64,000 bases of DNA from Candidatus Eiseniibacteriota bacterium (GTDB lineage: Bacteria > Eisenbacteria > RBG-16-71-46 > CAIMUX01). Where the stretch lies: assembly GCA_903844735.1 (NCBI GenBank), contig CAIMUX010000003.1:1-64000 (forward strand), given 5' to 3'. Position numbers and translations under genes: made by a program. Position 1 is the stretch's first letter; each line of letters starts with the position of its first letter. This document shows positions 15,482 through 25,006 of this stretch, in pieces. Under the pieces are notes generated by a model that made no database searches, was not told where the DNA came from, and saw only the letters and a program-made list of their open reading frames with translations.

Positions 15482-18400
15482 ATGCGCGAAGGTGAGTGCC
15501 CTGTCGGTATCGATATCGGAGCCCTGTTCATCAAGGCGGTTCGGCTCGACGCCGACGGTCGTTTGCTGGAACACGTCTACCGGTCGCATCATGGCGGTCC
15601 GGGGCTTGCGCTGGAGACGGTGCTGGGTGAGTTGCGGGTCGGTATGGACACGCCCGTCGGGCTGACGGGGTCCGCCGCCGCCCCGGTCGCCGATCTCCTC
15701 GGCGTGCCCCGGCTCGACCTGACGGGCTGTCAAATCCTGGCGGTCCGTCAGGAGTTTCCGGACGTCACCCACATCATCGATATCGGAGGAGGATCCTCCT
15801 CGCACATCCAGCTCGATGCAGAAAGCCAGTTTCGGGGCTACGCCACCAACTCCGCCTGCGCCGCCGGCACCGGTTCCTTCCTAGACGAGCAGGCGGCTCG
15901 CCTAGGCATTTCCTACGAGGAGATGGCTGTCTTCGGCACCGTCGAAGACCCACCGACGATCGCCACCCGATGCTCGGTCTTCGCCAAGAGCGATCTCATT
16001 CATCGCCAGCAGGAAGGCTGCAGCAAGGCGGCGATGTGGTCCGGGCTTTGCCGGGGCATGACCCGCACGATGCTGGGTACCCTGCTGCAGGGAAAACCGC
16101 TCGATGGAACGGCCGCCCTCATCGGCGGCGTCGCCCGGAACCGAGAGGTGCTGCGCTGGCTGCGGAACGAGGTTCCGGTTCGAGTCGTCGTCCCTGCCAC
16201 CCCGCACTTGATGGCAGCGATCGGAGCTGCCTGCCAGGCAGTGCCCCGCCGTCACGGCGCCGGCCTCCGCGCCAACCCCGCGATGGCCGTGGATGCTCCC
16301 AGCCGTTATCCCTGGCCTCTGACGATGAAGCGTTCGGTGTATCCCTCCTTTGACGCGGCCGAGGCCTTCGTCGACGAGATGGACAACGAGATCCGCTTGT
16401 TGGCGTGGCCCGCAGGTCAGCCTGTCCGCGGTTTCCTGGGGATCGACATCGGCTCGACCAGCACGAAGCTTGCGCTTGTCGATGACGCACGCAGGGTCGT
16501 CGTGGACATCTACCGCAAGACGGGTGGTGACCCGATCGGGGCCACGCAAAAGCTCCTGCGGGCCCTGCGGGAACTCAGCCGGCGCCAGAGCGCCACCGTG
16601 GAGATCCTCGGTGTCGGCACGACCGGCAGCGGCCGCAAGATGGTCGGTACCGTCATCGGCGCCGATGCGATCCTCAACGAGATCTCCGCACATGTGGCCG
16701 GCGCCATGCAGACCGATCCCGGTATCGACACGATCTTCGAGATCGGCGGCCAGGATTCGAAATACATGCGCATCCAGGACGGCCACATCCACGACGCAAA
16801 CATGAACTATGTCTGTGCGGCCGGCACCGGTTCGTTCGTCGAGGAGCAGGCCAACAAGCTGGGTTATCCGGTCGCTCAAGTCGGTGCAGCGGTCTTGGGC
16901 CTGCATCCGCCCTGTAGCAGCGATCGCTGCACGGTGTTCATGGAGCAGGACGTCGCCCGCCTGATCCAATCCGGATTCTGCGCGGAGGAGGCCCTGGCCG
17001 GGGTGATGGTTTCGGTCGTGAAGAACTACTTGAACAAGGTGGTGGGCAACCGGCCTTACAGCCGGGAGCGCATCTTCTTCCAGGGTGCCACAGCCAGGAA
17101 TCCGGCTCTGATCGCGGCTTTTGAACGCGTCCTCGGCGTGCCGATCGTCGTTTCGCCGTACTGCCACATCGTGGGTGCCTACGGCGTGGCCCTGCTGACG
17201 GCAGAAGCCATGGCCGCGCGCGGGCAGACGAACAGCGCATTCCTTGGCCTCGACCTTGATCAGCGGGAGATCCGGATCAGTTCTGAGGTCTGCCGTCTCT
17301 GTCAGAATCACTGCCGCATCGCTCGGGCGGAGATCGAGGGGATCGCGGAGACGCCGTCCTGGGGGTATATGTGCGGCCGGGATCCGGACGAGGACCGGGT
17401 CAAGGTCTCCCGGCACGACCGCCTGCTGCGCCGGCGCCGGCGACTCTGGCGGGAGACCGGCGCCTTGCCGGTGCCGGATACGGCCCCGTTGATCGGTGTA
17501 CCCCAAGCCCTGGCGACCTACAGCCACTTGCCCCTGTGGCGGCGCTTCTTCAATCGCCTGGGTTACCGCGTGGCGCTCTCCGGGCAGACGACTCCGGAGG
17601 TGCGGGATCTTAGCCAGAAGGTGACCGGCGCTGAGTTCTGTTTCCCGGCCAAGGTGGCTCAGGGCCACATCGCTCAGTTGGTGACCAAGGACGGGGTGGA
17701 TTTTGTCCTAGTGCCCCACATGGTCAGCGAGCAAACCTCGAAACACGCCAACGGCGCTCGGTTCTGCCCCTACGTGGCGTCGCTGCCCTCGTATGGACGC
17801 AGTGCCCTACATCTGAACGGGATCGACACCTCCCGACTTTTGACCCCGCTGGTGGACCTGCGCCTCTCGGCGGCACGGCAGTTGGATTATCTGGTCGAGG
17901 CGCTGGCGGGTCCATTGTCCCGCGATCGCGACGCCATTGGCCAAGCCTGGCAGGAGGCGCTGGACGTGCAACAGGGCTTTGTGGCGGCCTGCCGTGAGGA
18001 GGGTGCCAAGGTCATCGCCGAAGCCAAGGGGAACGGTGATAAACTACTGGTCCTGATCGGCCGTTCTTACAACATCTACGATACCGGGATCAATCTCAAC
18101 CTGCCGCAGACACTCGCCGAGTCCGGCTACACCGTCGTTCCGCTCGAGTGTCTCGGGGCTGATCCGGCGTTGTTGGGCAAACGCTATCGCGAGACCCACT
18201 GGCACTATGGGCAGCGGATCATCGCCACACTGAAGCACGTTGCTCAAGATCCGGACCTCGCGGCGGTCTACCTGACGAACTTCAACTGCGGTCCGGATGC
18301 GTTCCTGCTTTCCTATGCACACGAAATCATGGGGAGCCGCCCCTTCTTGGCGTTGGAACTGGATGAACACGGCGGCGATGCCGGCTATCGGACCCGCATC

Positions 18401-19756
18401 GAAGCGTTTCTCGACGTGCTGCGCCAGCCGCGGCAGGCGGCCCGGCAACGCCGACCCGATCGGCAGGTCCGTGCCGACCTGCGCGACCGCACGCTGTGGA
18501 TCGCGCCGATGCATCCGCTGGGGGCGACGCTGGTCGCGGCGGCCTTCCGGAGACACGGCTACCAGGCTCGGCCAATGCCGCCGGAGGATCAGGCCGTCTT
18601 GGAACTCGGCCGCTCGGTTACCCGGGGCTCGGAGTGCATGCCCACAGCCCTGACCATCGGCGGCCTACTGTCCGTGATGAAGCAGCACCCCAACGAGAAA
18701 CACGCGCTCTTTATGCCGACGGACTCCGGCTGGTGCCGGCTCGGCCAGTACTGCGTGCTGCATCGTTCCGTGCTCGACCGCCACGGCTATGAGGACGTGC
18801 CCATCCTCTCGCCGACCTGTCAGAACAACTACAAGGAGCTGAGCAGTCTGTTGCGGCGCACCTTCTGGATGGCGATGGTCAGTGGCGACCTGCTGCTGAA
18901 GGCGGCCATGAAAGTGCGCCCGGATGAGCGCACGGCCGGCGACACGAATACCATCCTGGCCTCCGAGCTCACGCGGATGGAATCGGTCATCGCCGGCCCG
19001 GGAGACGTTCGCTCAGCGCTCGTCCGGGCGATGACTCGGTTCGCCGCAATTCCGCGCCGGCACGAGCCCCGACCTCTGGTTGGGATCGTCGGTGAGATCT
19101 ACCTCCGCCTCAACCCCTTCGGCAACGAGGACGTCATCGGTGCCATCGAGCGTTTCGGCGGAGAGGCGTGGCTCGCTCCGATGAGCGAGTGGGCCCACTA
19201 CTCGACAGCCTGCCTGCGCCTCCAGTCCGTGGCCCAGGGCCGCAGCGCATGGACTCGTTGGGGAAATGACATCGTCACCCGCTATATGCAGTTCCTGGAA
19301 AATCGCCTGATCGCAACCGCAGGCTCATTGCTAACCGACCGGCTGGAGCCGCCGATCGAAACCGTACTGGAATACGGTCGCCGGTACGTGCCGATCGAGT
19401 TCCTGGGCGAGACGATCCTCACGGTGGGACGGGCGGTGGCCTTTGCCAGGGCGGGGGCGTCCCTGGTCGTCAACTGTGCCCCGTTCGGCTGCATGCCGGG
19501 CACGATCAGCGCGGCCCTGTCCCGCCGGATGACGGCGGATCTCGGAATCCCGATGGTCAGCCTGTTCTACGACGGTCAGGGCACGCAGAACCAACGCCTG
19601 GAAGTCTTCTTGAACAATGCGATCGCCAAGACCAGCCCGGCCCAGCCGAGGACCTTACGGTCGCCCCGAAGCGGGGGTAGACGCACTCACGGTCACACCG
19701 AGCCGATCGTCCAGCGCCCGGAGGCGATAGGATGTGTTACCAGCCTCAGTGATTGA
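15482..19756 (+). CDS. giant acyl-CoA dehydratase activase (two ASKHA domains fused to dehydratase-like domains)
   Basis: A 1424-residue fusion of the BcrAD/BadFG/HgdC activase class, which uses ATP to push low-potential electrons into a partner iron-sulfur enzyme. ASKHA domain 1 (about 5-260) has VGIDIGALFIKAV and IDIGGGSSSHIQL, with cluster-type Cys in SACAAGTGSF (about 126) and ATRCSVFAKSD (about 163). ASKHA domain 2 (about 310-580) repeats the set: GIDIGSTSTKLALV, EIGGQDSKYM, VCAAGTGSF (about 444), DRCTVFMEQD (about 482). A CRLCQNHCRIA motif follows near 602. The rest matches DUF2229 and dehydratase-D-like segments (GAEFCFPAKVAQGHIAQL, RGSECMPTALTIGG, CQNNYKEL). It lies upstream of a kinase/phosphatase pair. 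The substrate is unknown. Confidence 0.88.
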   Translation: MREGECPVGIDIGALFIKAVRLDADGRLLEHVYRSHHGGPGLALETVLGELRVGMDTPVGLTGSAAAPVADLLGVPRLDLTGCQILAVRQEFPDVTHIIDIGGGSSSHIQLDAESQFRGYATNSACAAGTGSFLDEQAARLGISYEEMAVFGTVEDPPTIATRCSVFAKSDLIHRQQEGCSKAAMWSGLCRGMTRTMLGTLLQGKPLDGTAALIGGVARNREVLRWLRNEVPVRVVVPATPHLMAAIGAACQAVPRRHGAGLRANPAMAVDAPSRYPWPLTMKRSVYPSFDAAEAFVDEMDNEIRLLAWPAGQPVRGFLGIDIGSTSTKLALVDDARRVVVDIYRKTGGDPIGATQKLLRALRELSRRQSATVEILGVGTTGSGRKMVGTVIGADAILNEISAHVAGAMQTDPGIDTIFEIGGQDSKYMRIQDGHIHDANMNYVCAAGTGSFVEEQANKLGYPVAQVGAAVLGLHPPCSSDRCTVFMEQDVARLIQSGFCAEEALAGVMVSVVKNYLNKVVGNRPYSRERIFFQGATARNPALIAAFERVLGVPIVVSPYCHIVGAYGVALLTAEAMAARGQTNSAFLGLDLDQREIRISSEVCRLCQNHCRIARAEIEGIAETPSWGYMCGRDPDEDRVKVSRHDRLLRRRRRLWRETGALPVPDTAPLIGVPQALATYSHLPLWRRFFNRLGYRVALSGQTTPEVRDLSQKVTGAEFCFPAKVAQGHIAQLVTKDGVDFVLVPHMVSEQTSKHANGARFCPYVASLPSYGRSALHLNGIDTSRLLTPLVDLRLSAARQLDYLVEALAGPLSRDRDAIGQAWQEALDVQQGFVAACREEGAKVIAEAKGNGDKLLVLIGRSYNIYDTGINLNLPQTLAESGYTVVPLECLGADPALLGKRYRETHWHYGQRIIATLKHVAQDPDLAAVYLTNFNCGPDAFLLSYAHEIMGSRPFLALELDEHGGDAGYRTRIEAFLDVLRQPRQAARQRRPDRQVRADLRDRTLWIAPMHPLGATLVAAAFRRHGYQARPMPPEDQAVLELGRSVTRGSECMPTALTIGGLLSVMKQHPNEKHALFMPTDSGWCRLGQYCVLHRSVLDRHGYEDVPILSPTCQNNYKELSSLLRRTFWMAMVSGDLLLKAAMKVRPDERTAGDTNTILASELTRMESVIAGPGDVRSALVRAMTRFAAIPRRHEPRPLVGIVGEIYLRLNPFGNEDVIGAIERFGGEAWLAPMSEWAHYSTACLRLQSVAQGRSAWTRWGNDIVTRYMQFLENRLIATAGSLLTDRLEPPIETVLEYGRRYVPIEFLGETILTVGRAVAFARAGASLVVNCAPFGCMPGTISAALSRRMTADLGIPMVSLFYDGQGTQNQRLEVFLNNAIAKTSPAQPRTLRSPRSGGRRTHGHTEPIVQRPEAIGCVTSLSD

Positions 19757-19904
19757 GTGAGCTGTTCGACGACGATGTGATGGACTACAGCCTGCTGTGC
19801 GTCACGCACCCCGTGCGCGTCGCCGCATCGCGTGCTACCCTCTCACCCGTCACCCGCAGCCCGGGGCCACCTGCCACGAGTGCCGGGGTTCAGACAGGAG
19901 CACC

Positions 19905-21695
19905 ATGCCACAGGCCAACCACCGCGTCCTCCGCGAGCGGGCGCAGTTTCTCCATCAGCTCGGTCGCGATCTCGAGCGGGTCGCCGACCGGCAGAAGCCC
20001 GCGCGCGTCCTCCGCTTCGCCATGCGTCGCCTCGGCGAGTTTCTCGGCGCCGACCTCGTGGTGCAGGCCGATGTCCGCCGCACCGACGGCGCATTGGAGC
20101 GTCCCTTCGCGATTTCGCTCACGCCGCGCGGCGCAGAACTTGCCGCCAGCGTCGAGAACACGGCGTTTCTCGATCCTTTCCGCGCCTTCCTGCACCGCCT
20201 GGTCGGGCCCGCCGACCACGCGGAGTTGCTTCTGCGCGTCGTCTCCGGTGAGCGACCGGTCTCAGTCCTCGGCTTCCTCCGCCCCGGCCGCAACTTCTCT
20301 CGGGCGGAGACCAGGATCGGCATCGAAACCGCCGAGATCCTTTCGGAGAACCTGCGCCACCGCGAGCGCGAGCGCGTGCAGGCCCACAAGGAGCGGATCT
20401 ACGCCAAGGTCCTTTCGGAGATCCGGCCGAAGGACGTCCTTTACCAGATCCTGCACGGACTGAAGCGGCTCCTCGAATACGATCACAGCGGCGCCGTGCT
20501 CCTGCTCGAAGCACGCGGCCGCAAGCTCGTGGTCGAGGCCGAGATCATCGCCTGGACCAAGGCCAAGTCGGAACGGATCGGACGGAGCATCCCGCTCACC
20601 GAGAGTTTACGCTCATGGCTGGAGGAGGCGGCGCACCCGGTTCTAGCGTGCGCAGGCGAGGCTCCGACCGGCGACCACCCTTTACCCGGCGTGCTTTGCG
20701 AAGCGATCTTCGACTGTGACGCCCCTGCCGCGCCCGGCCATCCGGTCGCACCCGGCCACCCGGGGGCCCGCGCGGGCATGGTGGCCGTGCTGCGCCACCG
20801 CGGCCGGACGCTTGGCATTCTCACGCTGCGCGCCCGGAGCACTATGGCTTTCACCCCATCCGACCTACAGGTCCTGGAGGAGTTTCTCCCCCTGGCCTCC
20901 ATCACGCTGTATAACTCGACATTGTACAAAGCTCAGCATGACCGGCTGGTCAGCGCCGAGCGCAAGACAGCCCTCGCCGACCTGGCCCGCGCCATCTCCC
21001 ACGATCTGAACAACGCGTTCGGGGTGATGCTCCCGTTGTTGCAGGCGGTCCGGCGCGATGCCGCGGCCGGCAACATTCAGGAGGAGCGACTGACGCGCGA
21101 CCTTGAGATGATCGAGCGGTACGCCCAGGCCGGCTCGCGCATCTTCCAGGGATTGCTTTCAGTGGCACGAGGTGCTGTCGAACCGGCGGGGTGGAGCGAC
21201 GTCTCGGTGGTTCTGGAGACCGTCTCGCGGATGATCGGCCCCAGCCTCACGGGTAAGAGGATCGAGGTCCGCACGGAGTTCGCCTCGTCACTGCCCCCGA
21301 TCTACCTTCGCCGCAGCGACATGGAGCAGCTCTTTCTCAACCTGGTCTACAACGCCCGCGACGCCATGCCCGGCGGCGGGATCCTGACTCTGCGCTGCCG
21401 GATCGACGGCGGCGTGGATGGCGGTGGCGTGCGGATAGACGTGATCGATACCGGCATCGGCATGAGCGAGGAGGTCCGCGAGCGCGTTTTCGAGCCGTTC
21501 TTCACCACCAAGGAAGCCGGTTCGGGGCTGGGGCTCGACATCTGCCGCTCCATCGTCTGGGACTACGACGGATCGATCCGAATCGAGTCGGCGCCGGGAC
21601 ACGGAACGACCGTCATCGTGCGGTTGCCACGACTGGCAGAACGTCTGCGGGAGCAGGCGGACCGAGCCACCGGAGGAAACGACCATGGCCGCTGA
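19905..21695 (+). CDS. soluble GAF-domain histidine kinase
   Basis: A 596-residue protein without membrane spans. The first ~370 residues are sensor-like, with two GAF-like units (about 30-150 and 190-365). The kinase core holds the phospho-His in LARAISHDLNNAFGVMLPL, the N box LFLNLVYNARDAMPGGG, the G1 box VIDTGIGMSEE and the G2 box KEAGSGLGLDICRSI. Start ATG 19905 follows AGGAG by about six bases. Its 3' end overlaps the REC-phosphatase gene by 11 bases, so the two are a coupled signalling pair. Ile/Val content and soluble architecture suggest a cytoplasmic cue. Confidence 0.88.
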   Translation: MPQANHRVLRERAQFLHQLGRDLERVADRQKPARVLRFAMRRLGEFLGADLVVQADVRRTDGALERPFAISLTPRGAELAASVENTAFLDPFRAFLHRLVGPADHAELLLRVVSGERPVSVLGFLRPGRNFSRAETRIGIETAEILSENLRHRERERVQAHKERIYAKVLSEIRPKDVLYQILHGLKRLLEYDHSGAVLLLEARGRKLVVEAEIIAWTKAKSERIGRSIPLTESLRSWLEEAAHPVLACAGEAPTGDHPLPGVLCEAIFDCDAPAAPGHPVAPGHPGARAGMVAVLRHRGRTLGILTLRARSTMAFTPSDLQVLEEFLPLASITLYNSTLYKAQHDRLVSAERKTALADLARAISHDLNNAFGVMLPLLQAVRRDAAAGNIQEERLTRDLEMIERYAQAGSRIFQGLLSVARGAVEPAGWSDVSVVLETVSRMIGPSLTGKRIEVRTEFASSLPPIYLRRSDMEQLFLNLVYNARDAMPGGGILTLRCRIDGGVDGGGVRIDVIDTGIGMSEEVRERVFEPFFTTKEAGSGLGLDICRSIVWDYDGSIRIESAPGHGTTVIVRLPRLAERLREQADRATGGNDHGR

Positions 21696-23079
21696 CCAAG
21701 CATTTCCTCCCCGACGCCCGGATAGGCTCGCTTTCCGACCCCACGCCGGGGAACGCCGCCGAATCCTCGTGGTCGACGATGAACCCGGCATCCGCTATAT
21801 GGCCCGCCGCGTCCTTGATGACCGATTCGACGTAGTGGAGGCGGCGAGCGCCGAGGAGGCGCTGCGCATCCTCGAGACCGAGGCGTTCCACATCGCCATC
21901 GTCGATGTCCGCCTGCCCGGCATCTCCGGTCTCGACCTCTTGGCGGCGATGAAGAACCTCTCCCCCGGGGTGGATGTCATTGTTATGACCGGCAGCGCCG
22001 TCGATGTCGACGAGGCGCTGGAGGGTGCGATCCGCCGCCGTGCCTACTTCTTTCTGCGCAAGCCGTTCCCGTTGGGCATCCTCGAAACTCTGGCTCTACG
22101 CGTGACCGAAAAGCAGGAGCTGGAAGAACGGTTGGATCGCTACACCCGCGATCTCGAGCAAGGGCTGGACAGCGCGCGAATCTTCCAACGGAAGCTGCTG
22201 CCACCAACGCCGTGGACCGATCCGGCTGTGCGCGTGGCGTCGACGTATCATCCGAGCCAGCAGCTCGGCGGCGATTTCTTCGACTACTGGCCGCTGCCCT
22301 CCGGGGGCATCGGCTTTCTCGTCGCCGATGTCGAGAGCCACGGTCCGCTGGCCGCAATGATGACCGGCATCGTGAAGACTCAGGTGCGTTCGCTGTGTAT
22401 CGAGATCCAGGACCCGGCCGAAGTGCTCGCGGCCCTCGACGAGGAATTATCACGCATCGCGCTGCCGTCGTTCTTGACCGCGCTGCTCGTTTTCGACCGG
22501 CCTGATGAGGAGGAGCTCGCATGGTCGGGCGCCGGACACCCGCCGGGACTGCTGTGGGTGCCGGAAGTGCCTAGCCGCACGCCCGCGCCTCCGGGAGGCC
22601 GGATCCACCTCCTCGGGTCGACCGGCCTGCCGGTCAACACCGGACTGCCACCCTGGCCAAGGGAGACCCAGACAATCCCCCGGGTCCGCGGATCGAGGCT
22701 GTTTCTGTACACAGACGGCTATCCGGAGACGGTCGACTCCCGCGATCGGCCATTCGACGAGGAGCAGGCCGACGCAGGGCAACGGGATCCCGCCCCGATC
22801 GTGCCGGCGTCAGCACGCACGCCATCGCAGATCATCACGCCGGAAGTCATCGCGGCACCAGGATCCCGGCCGGCCATCTCGTCCCAGCCGACCTTCCCGC
22901 CACCCGATCGGGCGACCCCGTTCCAATTCGGTTCCCCGTTCGGCCGATCCGCCCTCCATGCTCTCGCGGCGGACAGTCCGGAGACCGGCCTCACCCTACT
23001 CGAGTCGGCCCGCGAACGGTTCGCACCCGGGCTTCTTCCGGCCGACGACCGGGCGGCGGTCCTCGCTTGGCTTCTCTGA
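21685..23079 (+). CDS. receiver-domain PP2C (RsbU/SpoIIE-type) serine phosphatase
   Basis: A 464-residue response regulator whose output is a protein phosphatase. The receiver (about 27-145) has ILVVDDEPGIRY, the phospho-acceptor Asp in IVDVRLPGISG, and the Lys in LRKPFPLG. A coiled linker (EKQELEERLDRYTRDLEQ) leads to the PP2C/SpoIIE domain (about 180-345) with QLGGDFFDYW, LVADVESHG and LFLYTDGYPE, which carry metal-binding Asp residues. Such proteins dephosphorylate anti-sigma antagonists (partner switching), but no antagonist or anti-sigma gene is in the window. A Pro/Ala-rich segment (about 365-420) interrupts the C-terminus. It overlaps the kinase by 11 bases and is probably its substrate. 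Confidence 0.87.
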   Translation: MAADQAFPPRRPDRLAFRPHAGERRRILVVDDEPGIRYMARRVLDDRFDVVEAASAEEALRILETEAFHIAIVDVRLPGISGLDLLAAMKNLSPGVDVIVMTGSAVDVDEALEGAIRRRAYFFLRKPFPLGILETLALRVTEKQELEERLDRYTRDLEQGLDSARIFQRKLLPPTPWTDPAVRVASTYHPSQQLGGDFFDYWPLPSGGIGFLVADVESHGPLAAMMTGIVKTQVRSLCIEIQDPAEVLAALDEELSRIALPSFLTALLVFDRPDEEELAWSGAGHPPGLLWVPEVPSRTPAPPGGRIHLLGSTGLPVNTGLPPWPRETQTIPRVRGSRLFLYTDGYPETVDSRDRPFDEEQADAGQRDPAPIVPASARTPSQIITPEVIAAPGSRPAISSQPTFPPPDRATPFQFGSPFGRSALHALAADSPETGLTLLESARERFAPGLLPADDRAAVLAWLL

Positions 23080-23084
23080 GCGGG

Positions 23085-23267
23085 CTAGCGCTCCGTCACC
23101 TCGATGCGCGTCATGCCGTTCATGACCGACTGGTCCGAGAAGACCGGCGACATCAGCATGTAGCCCCCCGGCCCGACAGATTCCCCTTCGTTGCTCTTTC
23201 CGTTCCAGGTTTCCGCGTAAACGACCGATCCGCCGGGCGCTAAGACGAGCGTCGTCATGACCGACAA
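23085..23267 (-). pseudogene. BsuPI-type inhibitor domain, C-terminal remnant
   Basis: A 60-residue minus-strand frame. LVLAPGGSVVYAETWNGKSN and GPGGYMLMSPVF match the last strands of the BsuPI (intracellular proteinase inhibitor-like) fold. The first half of the domain and any signal peptide are absent, and the only start is a TTG without a ribosome site. It is probably a truncated gene. It lies directly upstream of a short tandem-repeat tract. Confidence 0.45.
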
Positions 23268-23289
23268 ATCCAGTTACTACTCAGGCAGA

Positions 23290-23331
23290 CAGCATTCAGG
23301 AGTCAGCATTCAGAAGCCAGCATTCGTATGA
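23290..23331. repeat. three imperfect 14-base tandem repeats
   Basis: CAGCATTCAGGAGT, CAGCATTCAGAAGC and CAGCATTCGTATGA follow one another in the gap between a convergent gene pair. They resemble the short tandem repeats found between genes in many bacteria. No function is apparent. Confidence 0.6.
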
Positions 23332-23360
23332 GACCTGCGAAGATGCCCCCTACGGCCACT

Positions 23361-24407
23361 CTACCCCGCGCTCCGGGCCTCAACCACCAAGAAGTCGGTT
23401 CCGGCGATCGCTTCGGGGTAGCTTGGCGCTAACGCCGGGAAGACCGCTCCAGCCGCGAGCCCCGGCGGCCCGATCTCCATTCCCGACCGCTCCCGCGCAA
23501 TCTCCGCTTCCAGCCGCTCCCGCGCGATCCGCATCGCTAACGGTGCTACGTCGCAGGAGATCCAGCGCCGGCCGAGCCGCTGCGCCGCGGCCGCGGTCGT
23601 CCCCGACCCGCCGCAGAAATCAGCCACCCTCATACCAGAATCGGTCGTCGCCTCGAGAATCCGCAGCAGCAATGCCACCGGCTTCTGCGACGGGTAACCG
23701 GTCCGCTCCCGCGCGTCCTGCGTCAGCCAGGGGATCTCCCAGACGTCGTCGAGGAAGCGATACCGGTACCAACCTTCCGCGTCCTGGAACTCCACGACCC
23801 CGGGGCGCGCCACCCGGTGCTTGAGCCGCTTCACCTCGCGCCCGCGGTGGAAGGTGTGCCCCGGCCCGTTGCGGTAGTAGAGAATCGTGTCGTGCTTGCG
23901 GGCGAACCAGCGTGCGGGGATTCCACCGGTCGCATAGTGCCAGATGATTTCGTTGAGGAACTGTGTCTCTCCGAAGACGCCGTCGAGAAAGACGCGAGCA
24001 TGGTGCGCCAATCTCCAGTCGAGGTGGAGGAAGAGCGCCCCGCCGGGTCGGAGCACGCGGCGGGTCTCCACAAGCAGGTCTGCCAGCCAAGGCGAAAGAT
24101 GCGCTCCGATGGGGTCAAACAGGGAGAGATCCGCCCCGCCGGAGTCAGGGGAGGAGAGACGCGCCCAGCCGGGGTCGTCGTAGGCGACCTCGTCCCCCAG
24201 CCCGAAGCGACCCGCGCGACCGCGAAGTGTCCGCCGCGCCGTGCCGGTGCCAAACGGTGGGTCGAGGTAGACGAGGTCCAGGCAGCCATCGGGAAGCATC
24301 CGCGCCACATCCAGGCCGTCTCCCAGAACGAGCGCATCACCGCGGAGAAGATCCCCCGGAGCTTCGAGGCGCGGCAAGGAGATCGGACGGCCGCCCGATT
24401 CATCCAT
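23361..24407 (-). CDS. site-specific DNA methyltransferase (beta-class, N4-cytosine/N6-adenine)
   Basis: A 348-residue methyltransferase. Motif IV comes first, LDLVYLDPPFGTG, then the variable target-recognition part, then the SAM-binding motif VADFCGGSGTTAAAA and QRLGRRWISCDV. That order marks the beta class. PSQKPVALLLRILE is the usual motif X-like segment before motif I. The start at 24405-24407 overlaps the end of the HNH nuclease gene by eight bases. DNA adenine N6 or cytosine N4 is the target atom and the sequence recognised is unknown. With the overlapping nuclease it may form a restriction-modification pair, or it may be a housekeeping-type orphan. Confidence 0.87.
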   Translation of the reverse strand: MDESGGRPISLPRLEAPGDLLRGDALVLGDGLDVARMLPDGCLDLVYLDPPFGTGTARRTLRGRAGRFGLGDEVAYDDPGWARLSSPDSGGADLSLFDPIGAHLSPWLADLLVETRRVLRPGGALFLHLDWRLAHHARVFLDGVFGETQFLNEIIWHYATGGIPARWFARKHDTILYYRNGPGHTFHRGREVKRLKHRVARPGVVEFQDAEGWYRYRFLDDVWEIPWLTQDARERTGYPSQKPVALLLRILEATTDSGMRVADFCGGSGTTAAAAQRLGRRWISCDVAPLAMRIARERLEAEIARERSGMEIGPPGLAAGAVFPALAPSYPEAIAGTDFLVVEARSAG

Positions 24408-24993
24408 CGAGCTCGACCTCCCAGTACTCGCGGGAGACGAACTGTTGCCATGACGTCTTGCGTTTTCCGAGCGGGATGCTGATGCAGGGCGTCCAGGGCG
24501 GCTCCACCGCGGACCGGAGCAATCGTAGGCCTGCCTCCTCCATGCGGCGGTTCCCCTTCTTACGGTTGCACCGGAGGCACGAGAGCACGCAGTTCGTCCA
24601 GGTCGACTGTCCGCCCCGCGAGCGCGGCACCACATGATCGACGGACAGTTCGTCAACCCTCGGTCGGGCGCCGCAGTACTGGCAGGCATAGTGATCGCGT
24701 CGGAAGATGTTCCGGCGGGAAAAGGTGACCCTGTGCTGGGGGTACTTGTCATACCGCGTAAGTAGGACGACCTCCGGAACCCTGAGCCGGAGGCTGACGG
24801 TGCGAATGCACGGCTCTTCCTCCGCCACCCGCAAGCAGGCCCAGGAATCAAAGTCGTGGACACTGTAGTCGTCCGGCGAAACGGCCCGTGCAGTCCGGCG
24901 GTGGAGGAGGCAAAGGGCGGTTCGGACCGAGGTCGTGCCGATCGGCACCCAGTGCCGGTTCAGGACCAGCGTTTGCTCGTTGAGAACGACCAT
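24400..24993 (-). CDS. HNH endonuclease
   Basis: A 197-residue HNH protein. The nuclease site reads RDHYACQYCG, SVDHVVPRSRGG and TNCVLSCLRCNRKKGNR: two CxxC pairs for zinc and the DH...N catalytic set. The N-terminus (VLNEQTLVLNRHWVPIGTTS) matches the widespread stand-alone HNH family found in many bacterial chromosomes, whose role is unclear. It starts at ATG 24993, 13 bases after the GNAT gene, and its end overlaps the methyltransferase start. The overlap suggests joint function with the methyltransferase but does not prove restriction activity. Confidence 0.88.
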   Translation of the reverse strand: MVVLNEQTLVLNRHWVPIGTTSVRTALCLLHRRTARAVSPDDYSVHDFDSWACLRVAEEEPCIRTVSLRLRVPEVVLLTRYDKYPQHRVTFSRRNIFRRDHYACQYCGARPRVDELSVDHVVPRSRGGQSTWTNCVLSCLRCNRKKGNRRMEEAGLRLLRSAVEPPWTPCISIPLGKRKTSWQQFVSREYWEVELDG

Positions 24994-25006
24994 GGCCTGT
25001 CTCCGA

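Noticed and set aside
15902-17668. Long minus-strand frame opposite the activase gene
   Set aside because: The translation is low-complexity, and the opposite strand carries strongly conserved ASKHA motifs.
23290-23331. CRISPR-like array
   Set aside because: Only three 14-base repeats without spacers and no cas genes in the window.
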